The notes: generated by a model not told the origin, from the sequence alone. Positions 1 through 9,513 are shown, counted from the first letter of the stretch. The stretch is DNA of 54,806 nt from Clostridia bacterium (GCA_016287245.1 JAEEWG010000001.1:359761-414566); one strand, 5' to 3'. Numbers and translations: made by a program.

Positions 1-440
1 GGTGCGTCTTTTACAAAAGACTTGGTATCGATCTGCACTTTGTCGGCGACCATAAAGGCAGAATAAAAGCCGAGACCGAAGTGGCCGATGATGCCGCTGG
101 CGTCAGTGCTCTGCTCCTTATACTTCTCGACGAAATCCATCGCTCCCGAAAAAGCGATCTGGTTGATGTACTTATCGACTTCTTCCTCGGTCATGCCGAT
201 GCCGTTATCGGTAAACTCGATGGTTCCGGCTTCGCTATCGTAATTGACATGAAGCTGGTAGTCATCCTTATCCTCTTTTACGGCTTCTCCGAGATCCACC
301 AGGCGCTTGAACTTGGCGATTGCGTCCGAGCCGTTACTTACGAGCTCACGGACGAAGATGTCCTGATCGGAATAAAGCCACTTTCTGATGATCGGAAAGA
401 TATTTTCCGTAGTTACTGAAATTGTTCCTTTCTTTGCCAT
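1..440 (-). CDS. htpG: Chaperone HtpG (Hsp90), N-terminal part, cut by window edge
   Basis: ATP-dependent cytosolic chaperone of the Hsp90 family. The visible 146 residues are the N-terminal GHKL ATPase domain: [10 protein letters not shown] at residues 31-40 (the conserved E and N of the ATP site), DNGIGM near residue 77, and [14 protein letters not shown] near residue 120, which is the lid glycine motif. The start ATG at 438-440 has a GGAGG ribosome site at 449-453. The gene runs off the left edge, so the middle and C-terminal domains are not seen. It lies 30 bases downstream of the class IV aminotransferase on the same strand and could be co-transcribed with it. No CIRCE element is visible before it. 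Identification is secure. Confidence 0.96.
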   Translation of the reverse strand, partial: MAKKGTISVTTENIFPIIRKWLYSDQDIFVRELVSNGSDAIAKFKRLVDLGEAVKEDKDDYQLHVNYDSEAGTIEFTDNGIGMTEEEVDKYINQIAFSGAMDFVEKYKEQSTDASGIIGHFGLGFYSAFMVADKVQIDTKSFVKDA

Positions 441-470
441 ATCTATAACCTCCAAAACTTATTCCGTAAA

Positions 471-1361
471 TTAATAAGAATCCACATGTGCATGCGTATC
501 GATATATTCATGCACGATCTTCTGGTAGCTTCTCATCAGTTTCTGAAGCGCCGGGCAGGAAGCCGAGCGGAACTTCACATCATCGATCGAAGCCACAGGC
601 AGGATATCAAAGGGCGAACTGGTGACAAACAGCCCCATCTTCGGCGGTCCGTCGTCCTCTTCTTTTTCCATCTTTACCAGTTCATCCATGGAAAAAGCAC
701 CTTCCTCCAGCTTTAAGCCGGCCTCGGTGATCGCATTCTTTACATATTTACGGGTGATCCCGATGAGGATCAGATCCTCAGACGGTGAATAGACTGTATT
801 TTCATGCAGAACAAAGAAATTTGAACGGCCGCCCTCGACAAATTTCCCGTCAGTTCCACGAAGGATGACTTCGTACGGCATACCGAAAGATGTCGGCGTG
901 GACTGAGTTTCCGCGACAGCTTTCTTATAATCGCCTCGGAACACTTTGACATGCGGTTCGACACGTTCCCAGGTAAGGCTTCTGGTCACGATGCCATCCC
1001 TGTACATTTCCTCTGTCGGATAGGTCATATTGCTGAGATAAATAAGATTCAGGGACTTTGTAAGGACCACCCGGATATTCCCGTTTGCCATCTGACTGTC
1101 CCAGATCAGAGACTCGGCAAGAAAACGATAACTATCCGGATCGATCGGGAAATCCTCTTTCGCCTCGACCGATTTACGGAGGCGTTCCATATGATCTCCC
1201 CAGAAAAGAAGTACACCCTCCTGGAAACGAATGGACTCATAGTAGGTGATCTCTTCCGTCGGAATGAACAGCTCCTGCCCTTCAATAGAGTTGAAATCGA
1301 CTTTCAGCCCGTTAAGTATGCAGTATTTCCCGATGTTTCCTTCCACCAGCGGATACGCCAT
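471..1361 (-). CDS. Class IV PLP-dependent aminotransferase
   Basis: A 296-residue fold-type IV aminotransferase, the group holding branched-chain and D-amino-acid aminotransferases and aminodeoxychorismate lyase. FRGDYKKAVAE near residue 143 carries the likely PLP lysine, and EGGRSNFFVL near residue 177 is the typical class IV signature around the cofactor phosphate. ILIGITRKYV near residue 199 matches the family motif that follows it. The length fits the family. The substrate cannot be read from sequence: the DGPPKMG insert and absence of biosynthetic neighbours leave branched-chain and D-amino-acid roles open. The ATG is preceded by an AGGGGGA ribosome site. htpG follows 30 bases downstream; argG is divergent. 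Confidence 0.85.
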   Translation of the reverse strand: MAYPLVEGNIGKYCILNGLKVDFNSIEGQELFIPTEEITYYESIRFQEGVLLFWGDHMERLRKSVEAKEDFPIDPDSYRFLAESLIWDSQMANGNIRVVLTKSLNLIYLSNMTYPTEEMYRDGIVTRSLTWERVEPHVKVFRGDYKKAVAETQSTPTSFGMPYEVILRGTDGKFVEGGRSNFFVLHENTVYSPSEDLILIGITRKYVKNAITEAGLKLEEGAFSMDELVKMEKEEDDGPPKMGLFVTSSPFDILPVASIDDVKFRSASCPALQKLMRSYQKIVHEYIDTHAHVDSY

Positions 1362-1535
1362 CTATTATTCCCCCTTCGTTTTGACGGGCATATTATGCAA
1401 AAGTGCCCCTCAGTACCGTATAATTTTACTCTTTAATATAGCTTTCGTAAACACAGAAAAAATCGTTATTTGCACAACGTTTAGGCACTTGTCTTTAGGG
1501 GTAAATATAAATAAAATGGATTTCGAAAATATCGG

Positions 1536-1564
1536 TTGACGCATCAGATTTCGTCTGCTACAAT
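1536..1564 (+). promoter_or_regulatory. Sigma-A promoter of argG
   Basis: TTGACG at 1536-1541 and TACAAT at 1559-1564 are separated by exactly 17 bases, one mismatch from consensus in each hexamer. The expected transcript start is near 1571, giving a leader of about 37 bases before the argG ATG at 1608. Confidence 0.8.
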
Positions 1565-1581
1565 GCCGTTATGCAAAACGA

Positions 1582-1596
1582 CTAATAATTATTCAT
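1582..1596. promoter_or_regulatory. Candidate ArgR/AhrC operator (ARG box) in argG leader
   Basis: On the minus strand the bases read ATGAATAATTATTAG, a good match to the left half and AT core of an ARG box (TGAAT-N4-ATTCA) with an imperfect right half. It lies just downstream of the argG start site and next to the ribosome site, where arginine repressor binding would block transcription. This is a single imperfect site, so it is inference from motif and location. Confidence 0.4.
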
Positions 1597-1607
1597 GGAG
1601 GTGCCTT

Positions 1608-2822
1608 ATGGCAAAGGAGAAATTTTTACTTGCGTATTCAGGCGGACTGGATACATCCATCATTATTCCATGGCTTCTGGAACACTATGACTGCGAAGTC
1701 ATCGCAATGGCCGGCGAAGTCGGTATCGGTATCGACGAGGAATTCCTCAAGGCGAAAGCTCTTAAGTGCGGCGCTACAAAGTGCTACGTTGAGGATATCT
1801 CCGAAGAATTCATCACAGATTTTATCTATCCTACACTGAAAGCAAATGCGGTTTACGAGGGCAAATACCTCCTTGGCACTTCCTTCGCTCGTCCGGTAAT
1901 CGCTAAGCGTATGGTTGAGATCGCTAAAAAAGAAGGCTGCACCACGATCGTTCACGGCTGCACAGGTAAGGGCAATGACCAGGTCCGTTTCGAGCTTTCC
2001 ATCAAGGCTCTCGCTCCGGAGATGAAAGTTCTCGCTCCGTGGCGTATCTGGGATATCAAGTCCCGTGACGAAGAGATCGATTATGCAAATGAGCGCGGCA
2101 TCCCGGTTCCGGTAACCAAGGAGACCAACTACAGTAAGGACGAGAACCTCTGGCACCTCTCTCACGAGGGTATGGACCTCGAAGATCCGTGGAACGAGCC
2201 GAACCTTGACAAGATCCTCGAACTCATGGTTTCTCCTGAAAAAGCTCCGGACAAGCCGACATATGTTGAGTTTGAGTTCGAAAAAGGTATTCCTGTTGCT
2301 GTAGACGGCAAGAAGATGAAACCGGTCGAGATGCTCAAGTACCTGAACAAGGTTGCCGGTGAAAACGGTGTCGGTATCGCTGATATCGTTGAGAACCGTC
2401 TCGTTGGTATGAAGAGCCGTGGCGTTTATGAGACACCTGGCGGAACAGTTATGTATGCAGCTCACCGTGAGCTCGAACTTCTCACTGTTGACCGTGACAC
2501 TCTCCACTATAAGGATCTCGTCGCTCAGCGCTTCGCAGAGCTCGTATACTACGGACAGTGGTTCCACCCGCTGCGTGAGGCTCTCTCCGCATTCGTCGAC
2601 GAAACACAGAAGAACGTTACAGGTACAGTAAGACTTAAGCTTTACAAGGGCAACTGCACACCGGCAGGCGCTAAGAGCCCCTTCTCTCTCTACGATGAAG
2701 AGATCGCTACATTCTCTGAGGATGATGTATATGATCAGAAGGATGCAGGCGGATTCATCAACTGCTTCGGTCTCCCGATGAAGGTCGTTGCTCAGATGAA
2801 GAAGAGAAACGGATTACTCTGA
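1608..2822 (+). CDS. argG: Argininosuccinate synthase
   Basis: Joins citrulline and aspartate with ATP to argininosuccinate, the penultimate step of arginine synthesis, in the cytosol. The 404-residue protein has the PP-loop nucleotide motif AYSGGLDTS at residues 9-17 and the [13 protein letters not shown] citrulline/aspartate-binding motif near residue 117. Length is normal. A longer upstream reading is possible, but the ATG at 1608 has a GGAGGT ribosome site at 1597-1602 and a promoter lies just upstream, so this start is chosen. argH lies 1.85 kb downstream but is separated by a terminator, an acetyltransferase and an oppositely oriented gene, so the two are not one operon. Confidence 0.98.
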   Translation: MAKEKFLLAYSGGLDTSIIIPWLLEHYDCEVIAMAGEVGIGIDEEFLKAKALKCGATKCYVEDISEEFITDFIYPTLKANAVYEGKYLLGTSFARPVIAKRMVEIAKKEGCTTIVHGCTGKGNDQVRFELSIKALAPEMKVLAPWRIWDIKSRDEEIDYANERGIPVPVTKETNYSKDENLWHLSHEGMDLEDPWNEPNLDKILELMVSPEKAPDKPTYVEFEFEKGIPVAVDGKKMKPVEMLKYLNKVAGENGVGIADIVENRLVGMKSRGVYETPGGTVMYAAHRELELLTVDRDTLHYKDLVAQRFAELVYYGQWFHPLREALSAFVDETQKNVTGTVRLKLYKGNCTPAGAKSPFSLYDEEIATFSEDDVYDQKDAGGFINCFGLPMKVVAQMKKRNGLL

Positions 2823-2847
2823 TCGATCAATTTAGTTGAATGAAAAG

Positions 2848-2908
2848 AAGTTTTCCGGCGCTGTCCTCGGGCGAAGTTCTGTGGGAGACGCCGGGAAACT
2901 TTTTTCTT
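2848..2908 (+). terminator. Intrinsic terminator after argG
   Basis: AAGTTTTCCGGCG (2848-2860) pairs with CGCCGGGAAACTT (2889-2901), and is followed by a T-rich run to about 2908. It ends the argG transcript; the acetyltransferase begins 40 bases later. Confidence 0.75.
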
Positions 2909-2949
2909 TTCCCGTTTTTACAACAACCTTTCTGGAAGGAGTTTTGATT

Positions 2950-3390
2950 ATGGAATATCGGCTGATGACTATAGAGGATTATCCGAAAGTCTGGGATCTT
3001 TGGATGTCCAGCAAGAATATGGGCTTTAACGATAAAGATGATTCTCCCGAGGGGATCGCCCGCTACCTCAAAAGAAACCCGACATCATCTTTTGTGGCAA
3101 TTCAGGATGACCGGATCGTCGGTGTGATCTTAAGCGGCCATGACGGACGCCGTGGATTCATCCATCACATGGCGGTCGCCGAGGACTGCCGCCGCCAGGG
3201 CATTGCAAAGACACTTCTGTCTATGGCTCTTTCCTCTTTAAAGGAAGAAGGCATCACGAAGGTGGCTCTTCTCGTCTTCAAGTATAACGATGTCGGAAAC
3301 CCTTTCTGGGAAAGCCAGGGATTTACCATCAGAGAAGATCTAAACTACAGAAACAAAGCGCTTGTCGAGATGACCCGAATCGATACTTAA
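2950..3390 (+). CDS. GNAT family N-acetyltransferase (YpeA-like)
   Basis: A 146-residue single-domain acetyltransferase of the GNAT fold. The acetyl-CoA pyrophosphate loop is RRQGIAKTLL near residue 82, preceded by strand beta-4 HMAVAED. GHDGRRGFIHH resembles the DGHRG segment of E. coli YpeA, an uncharacterised GNAT protein. The C-terminal part holds the usual N-P-F-W-E-S-Q-G-F motif (beta-5/alpha-4) at about residue 120. The ATG at 2950 follows AAGGAG at 2935-2940; the open frame extends further upstream but through the argG terminator, so the short form is chosen. Substrate unknown; it may modify a small molecule or a protein N-terminus. Confidence 0.85.
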   Translation: MEYRLMTIEDYPKVWDLWMSSKNMGFNDKDDSPEGIARYLKRNPTSSFVAIQDDRIVGVILSGHDGRRGFIHHMAVAEDCRRQGIAKTLLSMALSSLKEEGITKVALLVFKYNDVGNPFWESQGFTIREDLNYRNKALVEMTRIDT

Positions 3391-3417
3391 GGATCTTCCC
3401 GGAAAATACGAACAATG

Positions 3418-3446
3418 TAAAAGGACTGCCATGCGGCAGTCCTTTT
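3418..3446. terminator. Bidirectional intrinsic terminator
   Basis: A perfect stem AAAAGGACTGCC / GGCAGTCCTTTT with a four-base loop sits between the convergent acetyltransferase (+) and the secreted protein gene (-). A-tract and T-tract flank the stem, so it can work in both directions. Confidence 0.85.
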
Positions 3447-3487
3447 CGTAATTGAATAAATCTACAAAAATCAATGAGGACGCTTGA

Positions 3488-4435
3488 TTATTGTGCTTTT
3501 CCGTAGACGTACTTCGCAGTCCCGCCGACGACCATACTGCCGTCAGCTGCCTTGTGGTACGGGAATACCCAGTAGAATGTCCAGTCTGTCTTGGAGGCCT
3601 TAAGATCCGGGAAGGTCGTACCGGAAGCCATTCCGATATATCCGTATTCTTCACCCGGACGGATACCGTAGATCAGATACCCTTCCGCACCGGCCGATGC
3701 AGTCCAGGTCAGACGTACCTTGCCACTCTGACTGGTCGCCTTCAGATTCGTGACTGCAGCGCAGACACCTTTTGCGTAGACATATTTGGTGCAGGATCCG
3801 CAGATATACTTATCGTTATACTTCACATAACCGAATACCCAGTAGTAGTTATAGTCGGTATCGAGTGCTTTGGTATCTGTAAATGTTGTGCCGGAAGTCA
3901 TGCCGACATATGCATAAGTACCATTCTTCTGTCCATAGATCAGGTAGCCCTGTGCATCCGTCACACGGTTCCATGTGAGCTTGACCTTATTCTTTCCGAC
4001 ACCTTCCGCCTTCGTGATCGTCACGGCAGACGGCTTAGAAGGAGCTGTACCGCTTGCTCTCCAGAGGGCTTTGATCGTCACGTTCTTATTGACTGTATAT
4101 GTAGTTCCCACAGCATACTTATTGCCATCGATCTCTGCGCCGTCAAAGACTTTTCCACTCGGGGCCGAAAGGAAACCGGTATCCAGAAGGACAGTAAAAA
4201 CATATCCCTTCTGAACATAAACGACATTCACCCACGTCGAACCTTTGGTTCCGCCGTTGGCATTAAATGTGATCGAACAGGTATTTCCATCAATTGGAAC
4301 GGTAACGCCTTCATAATCGGCGTTGAGTTTTAAGGAAGATAGGGCGAGACCGGAAACAACGGACATACAGGCGCAAACAGCAAGAAGGCCACTTACGGCT
4401 TTCTTCATCGTCTGTTTAAAGGCGACAATTTTCAT
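3488..4435 (-). CDS. Secreted protein: InlB-type B-repeat-like region plus tandem fibronectin-like modules
   Basis: A 315-residue predicted exported protein. The N-terminus (KKAVSGLLAVCACMSVVSGLA core, residues about 11-31) reads as a signal peptide. Residues about 48-130 (FNANGG ... VQKGYVFT ... YAVGTTYTVNKNVTIKALW) look like the beta-rich Listeria-Bacteroides/InlB B-repeat family. Two fibronectin-like modules follow, about residues 133-225 and 226-315, each with KVKLTWNR / KVRLTWTA, GYLIYG, YVGM or YIGM, and YYWVF or FYWVF motifs and a final KYVYAKG or KYVYGKAQ. The same module pair ends three other proteins in this window. No sortase motif, membrane anchor or enzyme domain is seen. It has its own promoter divergent from argH. 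Role unknown; surface or matrix protein is inference. Confidence 0.8.
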   Translation of the reverse strand: MKIVAFKQTMKKAVSGLLAVCACMSVVSGLALSSLKLNADYEGVTVPIDGNTCSITFNANGGTKGSTWVNVVYVQKGYVFTVLLDTGFLSAPSGKVFDGAEIDGNKYAVGTTYTVNKNVTIKALWRASGTAPSKPSAVTITKAEGVGKNKVKLTWNRVTDAQGYLIYGQKNGTYAYVGMTSGTTFTDTKALDTDYNYYWVFGYVKYNDKYICGSCTKYVYAKGVCAAVTNLKATSQSGKVRLTWTASAGAEGYLIYGIRPGEEYGYIGMASGTTFPDLKASKTDWTFYWVFPYHKAADGSMVVGGTAKYVYGKAQ

Positions 4436-4467
4436 ATTCCAACCTTTCTCATCCCCATGACGTTATC

Positions 4468-4496
4468 AGTTTAGCGATGGAAAGGTCACTTGTCAA
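4468..4496 (-). promoter_or_regulatory. Sigma-A promoter of the small secreted protein
   Basis: Reading the minus strand, TTGACA (4496-4491) and TAAACT (4473-4468) are 17 bases apart, upstream of the gene starting at 4435. Confidence 0.6.
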
Positions 4497-4674
4497 CAAT
4501 TTGTTCACATTTTCTTCACATTCACAGGGAATTTCTGACATTTTCTTTCACAATCGCAATTCCAGTCCCCTTTTTCCAGCCCCCTTTTTCCAGCGTATCA
4601 TATGCTTCATCCCCCATATTATATATATTTGTGATATTATTAACATCAAATGGGAATCACAAGGAGAAAGAAAT

Positions 4675-6042
4675 ATGGCAAAGAAAATGTGGGCAGGAAG
4701 ATTTGAAAAAGCAACGGATAAAGCCGTTAATGACTTTAACTCTTCTCTACCTTTCGATTGCAGAATGTATAAACAGGACATCGAGGGCTCCGTCGCCCAC
4801 AGCAAGATGCTGGCCAAGCAGGGCATCATCTCGCAGGAGGACGCCGACAAGATCCGTGAGGGACTTCTCTCCATCATGGACGATATCGATTCCGGGAAAC
4901 TCACCTTTGATTCGGATGCGGAAGACATCCATATGTTCATCGAAGAAGAACTCACCAACAGGATCGGCGATGCCGGAAAGCGCCTGCACACCGGAAGAAG
5001 CCGTAATGACCAGGTCGCACTCGACCAGAGACTTTACGCGATCGACGAAGCCAAGGAGATCCTCTCCCTGGTCGGCGCTCTTCGCGATACCCTGATCGAT
5101 CTTGCGGGCGAACACCTGACCACATACATGCCGGGCTATACGCACCTTCAGCGCGCACAGCCCATCACCTTCGCCCACTACCTTATGGCATATATCCAGA
5201 TGTTCGGACGGGATATGGACCGTCTTTCCGAAGCCATCGAAAGAACGAACATCTCTCCTTTAGGTTCCGGCGCTCTGGCCGGCACGACCTATCCCCTCGA
5301 CCGGGAATTCGTTGCCGATGAACTCGGCATGCAGGGCGTGACCTTAAATTCCCTGGACGGCGTGGCAGACCGCGACTGGGCTGTCGAACTTGCTTCCTTC
5401 GCGTCTCTTCTCATGATGCATCTTTCCCGTATGTCGGAAGAGATCATCCTATATTCTTCCCAGGAATTCAAATTCATCGAACTTGATGATGCATATTCCA
5501 CCGGTTCTTCCATGATGCCGCAGAAGAAGAATCCTGATGTTGCGGAACTTACACGCGGTAAGACCGGCCGTGTCTACGGAGATCTGATTGCTCTTCTGGT
5601 CACCATGAAAGGCCTTCCGCTCACCTACAACAAAGATATGCAGGAAGTCCAGGAAGCTCTTTTCGATGTGATCGATACATTAAAAGGCGTACTTGTCCCC
5701 TTCACCGGCATGATCAGGACCATGACTGTTCGTAAAGACAACATGGAAAAAGCTGCGCTCGGCGGATTTACCAACGCGACGGATCTGGCAGACTATCTCG
5801 TAAGAAAGGGAATTCCTTTCAGAAGCACACACGAGATCTCCGGAAAGCTCGTTCACTACTGCATCGAAAACAACACGACCCTGGAGAAGCTTTCACTCTC
5901 TGAATTCAAACAATTCTCCGATCTGATCGAAGAAGATGTTTACGACGCTATCTCACTTGAAACCTGCGTAAATAAGAGAACGATCACCGGTGCTCCGGCT
6001 CCGGAAACGGTCAAGGCAGCACTCGACCAGCTGAAAGGCTGA
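4675..6042 (+). CDS. argH: Argininosuccinate lyase
   Basis: Splits argininosuccinate into arginine and fumarate, the last step of arginine synthesis. The 455-residue protein begins MAKKMWAGRF, the usual N-terminus, has HTGRSRNDQVALD near residue 104 (substrate-binding signature), HLQRAQPITFAHY near residue 157 (catalytic His loop) and the fumarase/lyase superfamily signature GSSMMPQKKNPD near residues 277-288 with the catalytic Ser. Length is standard. The ATG at 4675 has AAGGAG at 4661-4666; an in-frame extension upstream lacks a ribosome site. The leucine-rich-repeat gene follows after 32 bases on the same strand. No ARG box as clear as the one before argG was found. Confidence 0.98.
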   Translation: MAKKMWAGRFEKATDKAVNDFNSSLPFDCRMYKQDIEGSVAHSKMLAKQGIISQEDADKIREGLLSIMDDIDSGKLTFDSDAEDIHMFIEEELTNRIGDAGKRLHTGRSRNDQVALDQRLYAIDEAKEILSLVGALRDTLIDLAGEHLTTYMPGYTHLQRAQPITFAHYLMAYIQMFGRDMDRLSEAIERTNISPLGSGALAGTTYPLDREFVADELGMQGVTLNSLDGVADRDWAVELASFASLLMMHLSRMSEEIILYSSQEFKFIELDDAYSTGSSMMPQKKNPDVAELTRGKTGRVYGDLIALLVTMKGLPLTYNKDMQEVQEALFDVIDTLKGVLVPFTGMIRTMTVRKDNMEKAALGGFTNATDLADYLVRKGIPFRSTHEISGKLVHYCIENNTTLEKLSLSEFKQFSDLIEEDVYDAISLETCVNKRTITGAPAPETVKAALDQLKG

Positions 6043-6074
6043 TACGTCATTTTCCCAAAGGAGGGATCACATTT

Positions 6075-7577
6075 ATGAAGCGCATACTTCCAATCGCATT
6101 AACTGCATGTATCCTTATCGGCGGTTTTTCATTGCCGGCGGCTGCAGACAGCGAATCCACCGCTCTTTCCCCATATTCATCCTACGAAGGAGAGGAAGAT
6201 ATCATCGGCGGATCCTTTGTGATCGAAGATGGAGTCCTCAAGGAGTATAAAGGAACTTCAAAGGTCGTTACGATCCCCAATACCGTCAAGAAGATCGGCG
6301 AGAGTGTATTTGAAAATTCAAACATCACCAGTGTCACTATCCCTTCTTCTGTTGAAATGATTGATACAAAAGCATTTTATAAATGTGAATCCCTTAAGAC
6401 CGTAAACATCAGCGAAGGTCTGACCACCATCGGCGAAAGAGCATTTGCGTACTGCGAACAGTTGGAGTCGATAACGATTCCCGACTCAGTTACTGCGATC
6501 AAAAGGTTTGCTTTCTCTTATTGCTATAAACTCAAGAAGGTTGATGTCGGTTCCGGCCTAGATGAGATAGGCCAGGGTGTCTTTATGTCTTGCTCTTCCC
6601 TGGAAAGCATTGAATTCCCGGATAGTATACATGAAATAGGTATAGGTGTTTTTGGATGGTGCTCCTCTTTAAAAAGCGTTTATCTCGGAAAAACTGTAAA
6701 AACACTCGATATCTCCCTTTTTTTGTTTTGTATATCCTTAAAGACAGTGAGCATACCAAAAAGCGTAGAACGCATAAATCAAAGAGCATTTTACGGATGC
6801 AGTGCGCTTACCGAACTGTATATTCCTTCTAGTGTCACTTACATGGAGAAGGAATCCGTTTCCAATTGCGAAAACTTGGAAAAGCTTGTCCTTTCCAGTA
6901 ATCTCACCACAATTGAGGAAAATGCATTTATAGATGACCCGAAACTGACTCTTTACGTGTATAAAGATATGCCGGCTCTCGCGCTCATACAGGAGACCGG
7001 ACTTCCCTATGTTGTGATCGACTATTATCCGGAAGCGGTTACAGGTCTTTCGGCCGTGAATGCAGGCAAAAATAGAGTCAAGCTCTCCTGGAACCGTATA
7101 CCGGATGCGCAGGGATACCTGGTCTATGGACAGAAAAACGGAAAATACGGCTACGTCGGCATGACGACAAAAGGTACCACTTTCACCGATACCAAGGCAC
7201 TGGATACGGATTATAACTACTACTGGGTCTTCGCATATAGAAAAGATGGCGACGAAATGATCGTAGGCGCATGCCAGAAATATGTATATGCTAAAGGAAT
7301 AACAGTTGCAGTAACGAACCTTAAAGCCAACGGAACTTCCGGCAAAGTCACGCTTACATGGAGTGCTTCCGAAGGAGCCGATGGTTACCTGATCTATGGC
7401 ATCCGTCCGGGCGAAAAATACGGCTACATCGGAATGACGACAAAAGGTACTACATTTACTGACACCAAAGCATCCAAGGCTGACTGGACTTTCTACTGGG
7501 TCTTCCCGTATCACAATAATGGCGGCAAGATGATCGTCGGCGGAACAGCCAAGTACGTGTACAGCAAAGCAAGATAA
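6075..7577 (+). CDS. Secreted BspA-type leucine-rich-repeat protein with C-terminal fibronectin-like module pair
   Basis: A 500-residue exported protein. Residues 1-25 (KRILPIALTACILIGGFSLPAAADS) form a signal peptide with an AAA-type cleavage site. Residues about 50-300 hold roughly ten LRR_5/BspA repeats with the pattern TIPxSVxxIxxxAFxxCxxLxxV. Residues about 316-405 and 406-500 are two fibronectin-like modules with the GYLVYGQKNG / GYLIYGIRPG and YYWVF motifs shared with three other proteins here. BspA-type LRR proteins often bind host or plant polymers or other cells, but the ligand is unknown. It follows argH by 32 bases with ribosome site AAAGGAGG, so co-transcription is possible though no functional link is evident. 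Confidence 0.88.
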   Translation: MKRILPIALTACILIGGFSLPAAADSESTALSPYSSYEGEEDIIGGSFVIEDGVLKEYKGTSKVVTIPNTVKKIGESVFENSNITSVTIPSSVEMIDTKAFYKCESLKTVNISEGLTTIGERAFAYCEQLESITIPDSVTAIKRFAFSYCYKLKKVDVGSGLDEIGQGVFMSCSSLESIEFPDSIHEIGIGVFGWCSSLKSVYLGKTVKTLDISLFLFCISLKTVSIPKSVERINQRAFYGCSALTELYIPSSVTYMEKESVSNCENLEKLVLSSNLTTIEENAFIDDPKLTLYVYKDMPALALIQETGLPYVVIDYYPEAVTGLSAVNAGKNRVKLSWNRIPDAQGYLVYGQKNGKYGYVGMTTKGTTFTDTKALDTDYNYYWVFAYRKDGDEMIVGACQKYVYAKGITVAVTNLKANGTSGKVTLTWSASEGADGYLIYGIRPGEKYGYIGMTTKGTTFTDTKASKADWTFYWVFPYHNNGGKMIVGGTAKYVYSKAR

Positions 7578-7602
7578 GCTTCTTTTTTCGGAGGGCTATA
7601 CA

Positions 7603-9501
7603 TTGGGACGTAAGAGAATCGGATTGTTTATGAGTGAGATCACTCAGTTCTATCAATCCTCGTGCGGCAAAGCAATCATTGATCTGGCTTCGCTTCGCGA
7701 CATGGATGTGATCATCTATGCCTCTTACGGATCCTACACTTCTCCCTACGGGCGTAATCTCCTTGCGGAGACCGGCAAGAAGAACATCATTTATCTTCCC
7801 GATTACTCTTCTCTGGATGCGATCATCGCCATGCCGGGATCGTTTGACATCAACAATATGGATAACGAGTTCTTCGATATCGTAAGGAAAAACGCGAAAT
7901 GTCCCGTGATCCTTCTTCAGACAGGACATCCGGACTTCTACACGATCACGATCGAGAACAGAGATTCGATGTATCAGATGACACGTCATTTTATCGACGT
8001 GCATCACTTTACGGATATCTGCTATATGTCAGGTCCTTACCGTCACAAGGATTCCCCTGACCGCCTGAAGGGTTTTGTCGAGGCCATGCGTGACGGCGGT
8101 CTTCCCATCAACCCGAACACTATCTACGAAGGTAACTATTGGAGAAACAGAGGCGCAAAAGCCATGGATTTCTTCATGCAGGGACGGCGTTCCTATCCGC
8201 AGGCCATCATCTGCGCCAACGACTACATGGCGCTCTCCATTATTGAAGAGGTAAGGAAAAGAGGACTTCGCGTCCCGGAAGATATCTGTGTCTGCGGTTT
8301 TGACGGCATCAAGGAAGGCGAAGAGACTACTCCTTCTCTTTCGACAGTCACCGTACGTCCTGAAAAATATGCGGAGGCGGCTTTCAAGCTGATCGACGAT
8401 ATCAAGGCCGGAAAGCAGCCTCCAAAGGAGATCACCCTTACGGACGAGATCCATTTCCGTGCCAGCTGCGGCTGCGGGAAACAGATCATCGGGAAAATCA
8501 CCGACGAGATCTATCACACGATTGCGGAGGAAGAATTCCTGCTTAGAGAATCCGGAAGAATCACATCGGATTACCAGAACTCATATGATATCGAAAGCAC
8601 TCTTTCGGTCGCGAACTATTATTTCAATACTCTTGGATGTAATACCGGATACATATGCTACTGTGACGAGACCGACCCGATCTTCTCTTCCGACGATCAG
8701 GATAAGCCCTTTACGGACAACATGATCCTTCTTCAGATCATGCATGCGGAAAACCGTCTGCAGGCGGAAGCCGTTAATACGATGTTTCCCCGAAAGGAGA
8801 TCCTGCCGTCTTCCTTATTTGAGACAGAGAACCCCGGGGCTTATATCCTCATCCCGCTTTTCTTTAAGAATAAAGACTACGGCTATCTCGTATTAAAGCC
8901 GGATGTCGGACAATGGCCGAACTCACTGACATATAACTACATAACCAATCTCAGTTCCGCCATCGAGAACTGCTATTTCCAGAAAAAGTTCAGCGCATTT
9001 GCCGAGATCACGAAACTGTCACAGACAGATGAACTTACAGGTATTTATAACCGCCGCGGGTATGAAAGCGCGATGCAGGATCTTCTGTCGAAAGTATCTG
9101 AGGATATGACGATCACCATCGTCAGCATCGACATGGATAACTTAAAGCCGATCAACGACATCCACGGACATGCCGACGGCGACTTCGCTATTAAAGAACT
9201 GTCCGAAGTCATCAAGTCCTGTCTCAACGAAAACGAATTCTGCGCCAGATACGGCGGTGACGAATTCTCCGCCGTCCTCGTTTCCAAAGAAAAGCTTCGC
9301 GGTGTCGAATTCGTGAATGCGTTCAACAAAAAGCTCGAAGAGCTCTCCAACTCCATAGAAAAGCCATATAAGATCCACGCCAGCATCGGCTTTTGTGATC
9401 TTAACGGCCGGGATACGAACGATATCGTAAACTGCATGCGCGCCGCAGACGAGCGCATGTATAAGAACAAGCGCTCGTATAAAGGACGCGATAACAGATA
9501 A
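7603..9501 (+). CDS. Diguanylate cyclase with LacI-type ligand-binding sensor
   Basis: Predicted to make cyclic di-GMP in response to a small ligand. The 632-residue protein starts directly in a LacI/periplasmic-binding-like domain (residues about 4-285; VCGFDGIKEGEETTPSLSTV is the conserved hinge end) with no helix-turn-helix and no signal peptide, so sensing is cytosolic. Residues about 290-450 form a middle region that could be GAF-like. The GGDEF domain spans about 460-630, with TDELTGIYNRRG and the active-site YGGDEF at 550-555. The RxxD inhibitory site is absent (the equivalent residues are NENE), so product feedback is probably lost. The start is TTG at 7603 behind GGAGGG at 7590-7595. 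It follows the LRR gene by 25 bases. Confidence 0.88.
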   Translation: MGRKRIGLFMSEITQFYQSSCGKAIIDLASLRDMDVIIYASYGSYTSPYGRNLLAETGKKNIIYLPDYSSLDAIIAMPGSFDINNMDNEFFDIVRKNAKCPVILLQTGHPDFYTITIENRDSMYQMTRHFIDVHHFTDICYMSGPYRHKDSPDRLKGFVEAMRDGGLPINPNTIYEGNYWRNRGAKAMDFFMQGRRSYPQAIICANDYMALSIIEEVRKRGLRVPEDICVCGFDGIKEGEETTPSLSTVTVRPEKYAEAAFKLIDDIKAGKQPPKEITLTDEIHFRASCGCGKQIIGKITDEIYHTIAEEEFLLRESGRITSDYQNSYDIESTLSVANYYFNTLGCNTGYICYCDETDPIFSSDDQDKPFTDNMILLQIMHAENRLQAEAVNTMFPRKEILPSSLFETENPGAYILIPLFFKNKDYGYLVLKPDVGQWPNSLTYNYITNLSSAIENCYFQKKFSAFAEITKLSQTDELTGIYNRRGYESAMQDLLSKVSEDMTITIVSIDMDNLKPINDIHGHADGDFAIKELSEVIKSCLNENEFCARYGGDEFSAVLVSKEKLRGVEFVNAFNKKLEELSNSIEKPYKIHASIGFCDLNGRDTNDIVNCMRAADERMYKNKRSYKGRDNR

Positions 9502-9513
9502 AGGAATACTTGA

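Noticed and set aside
4567..4592. Two copies of CCCCTTTTTCCAGC before argH
   Set aside because: A short direct repeat with no promoter or operator pattern; may be chance or slippage.
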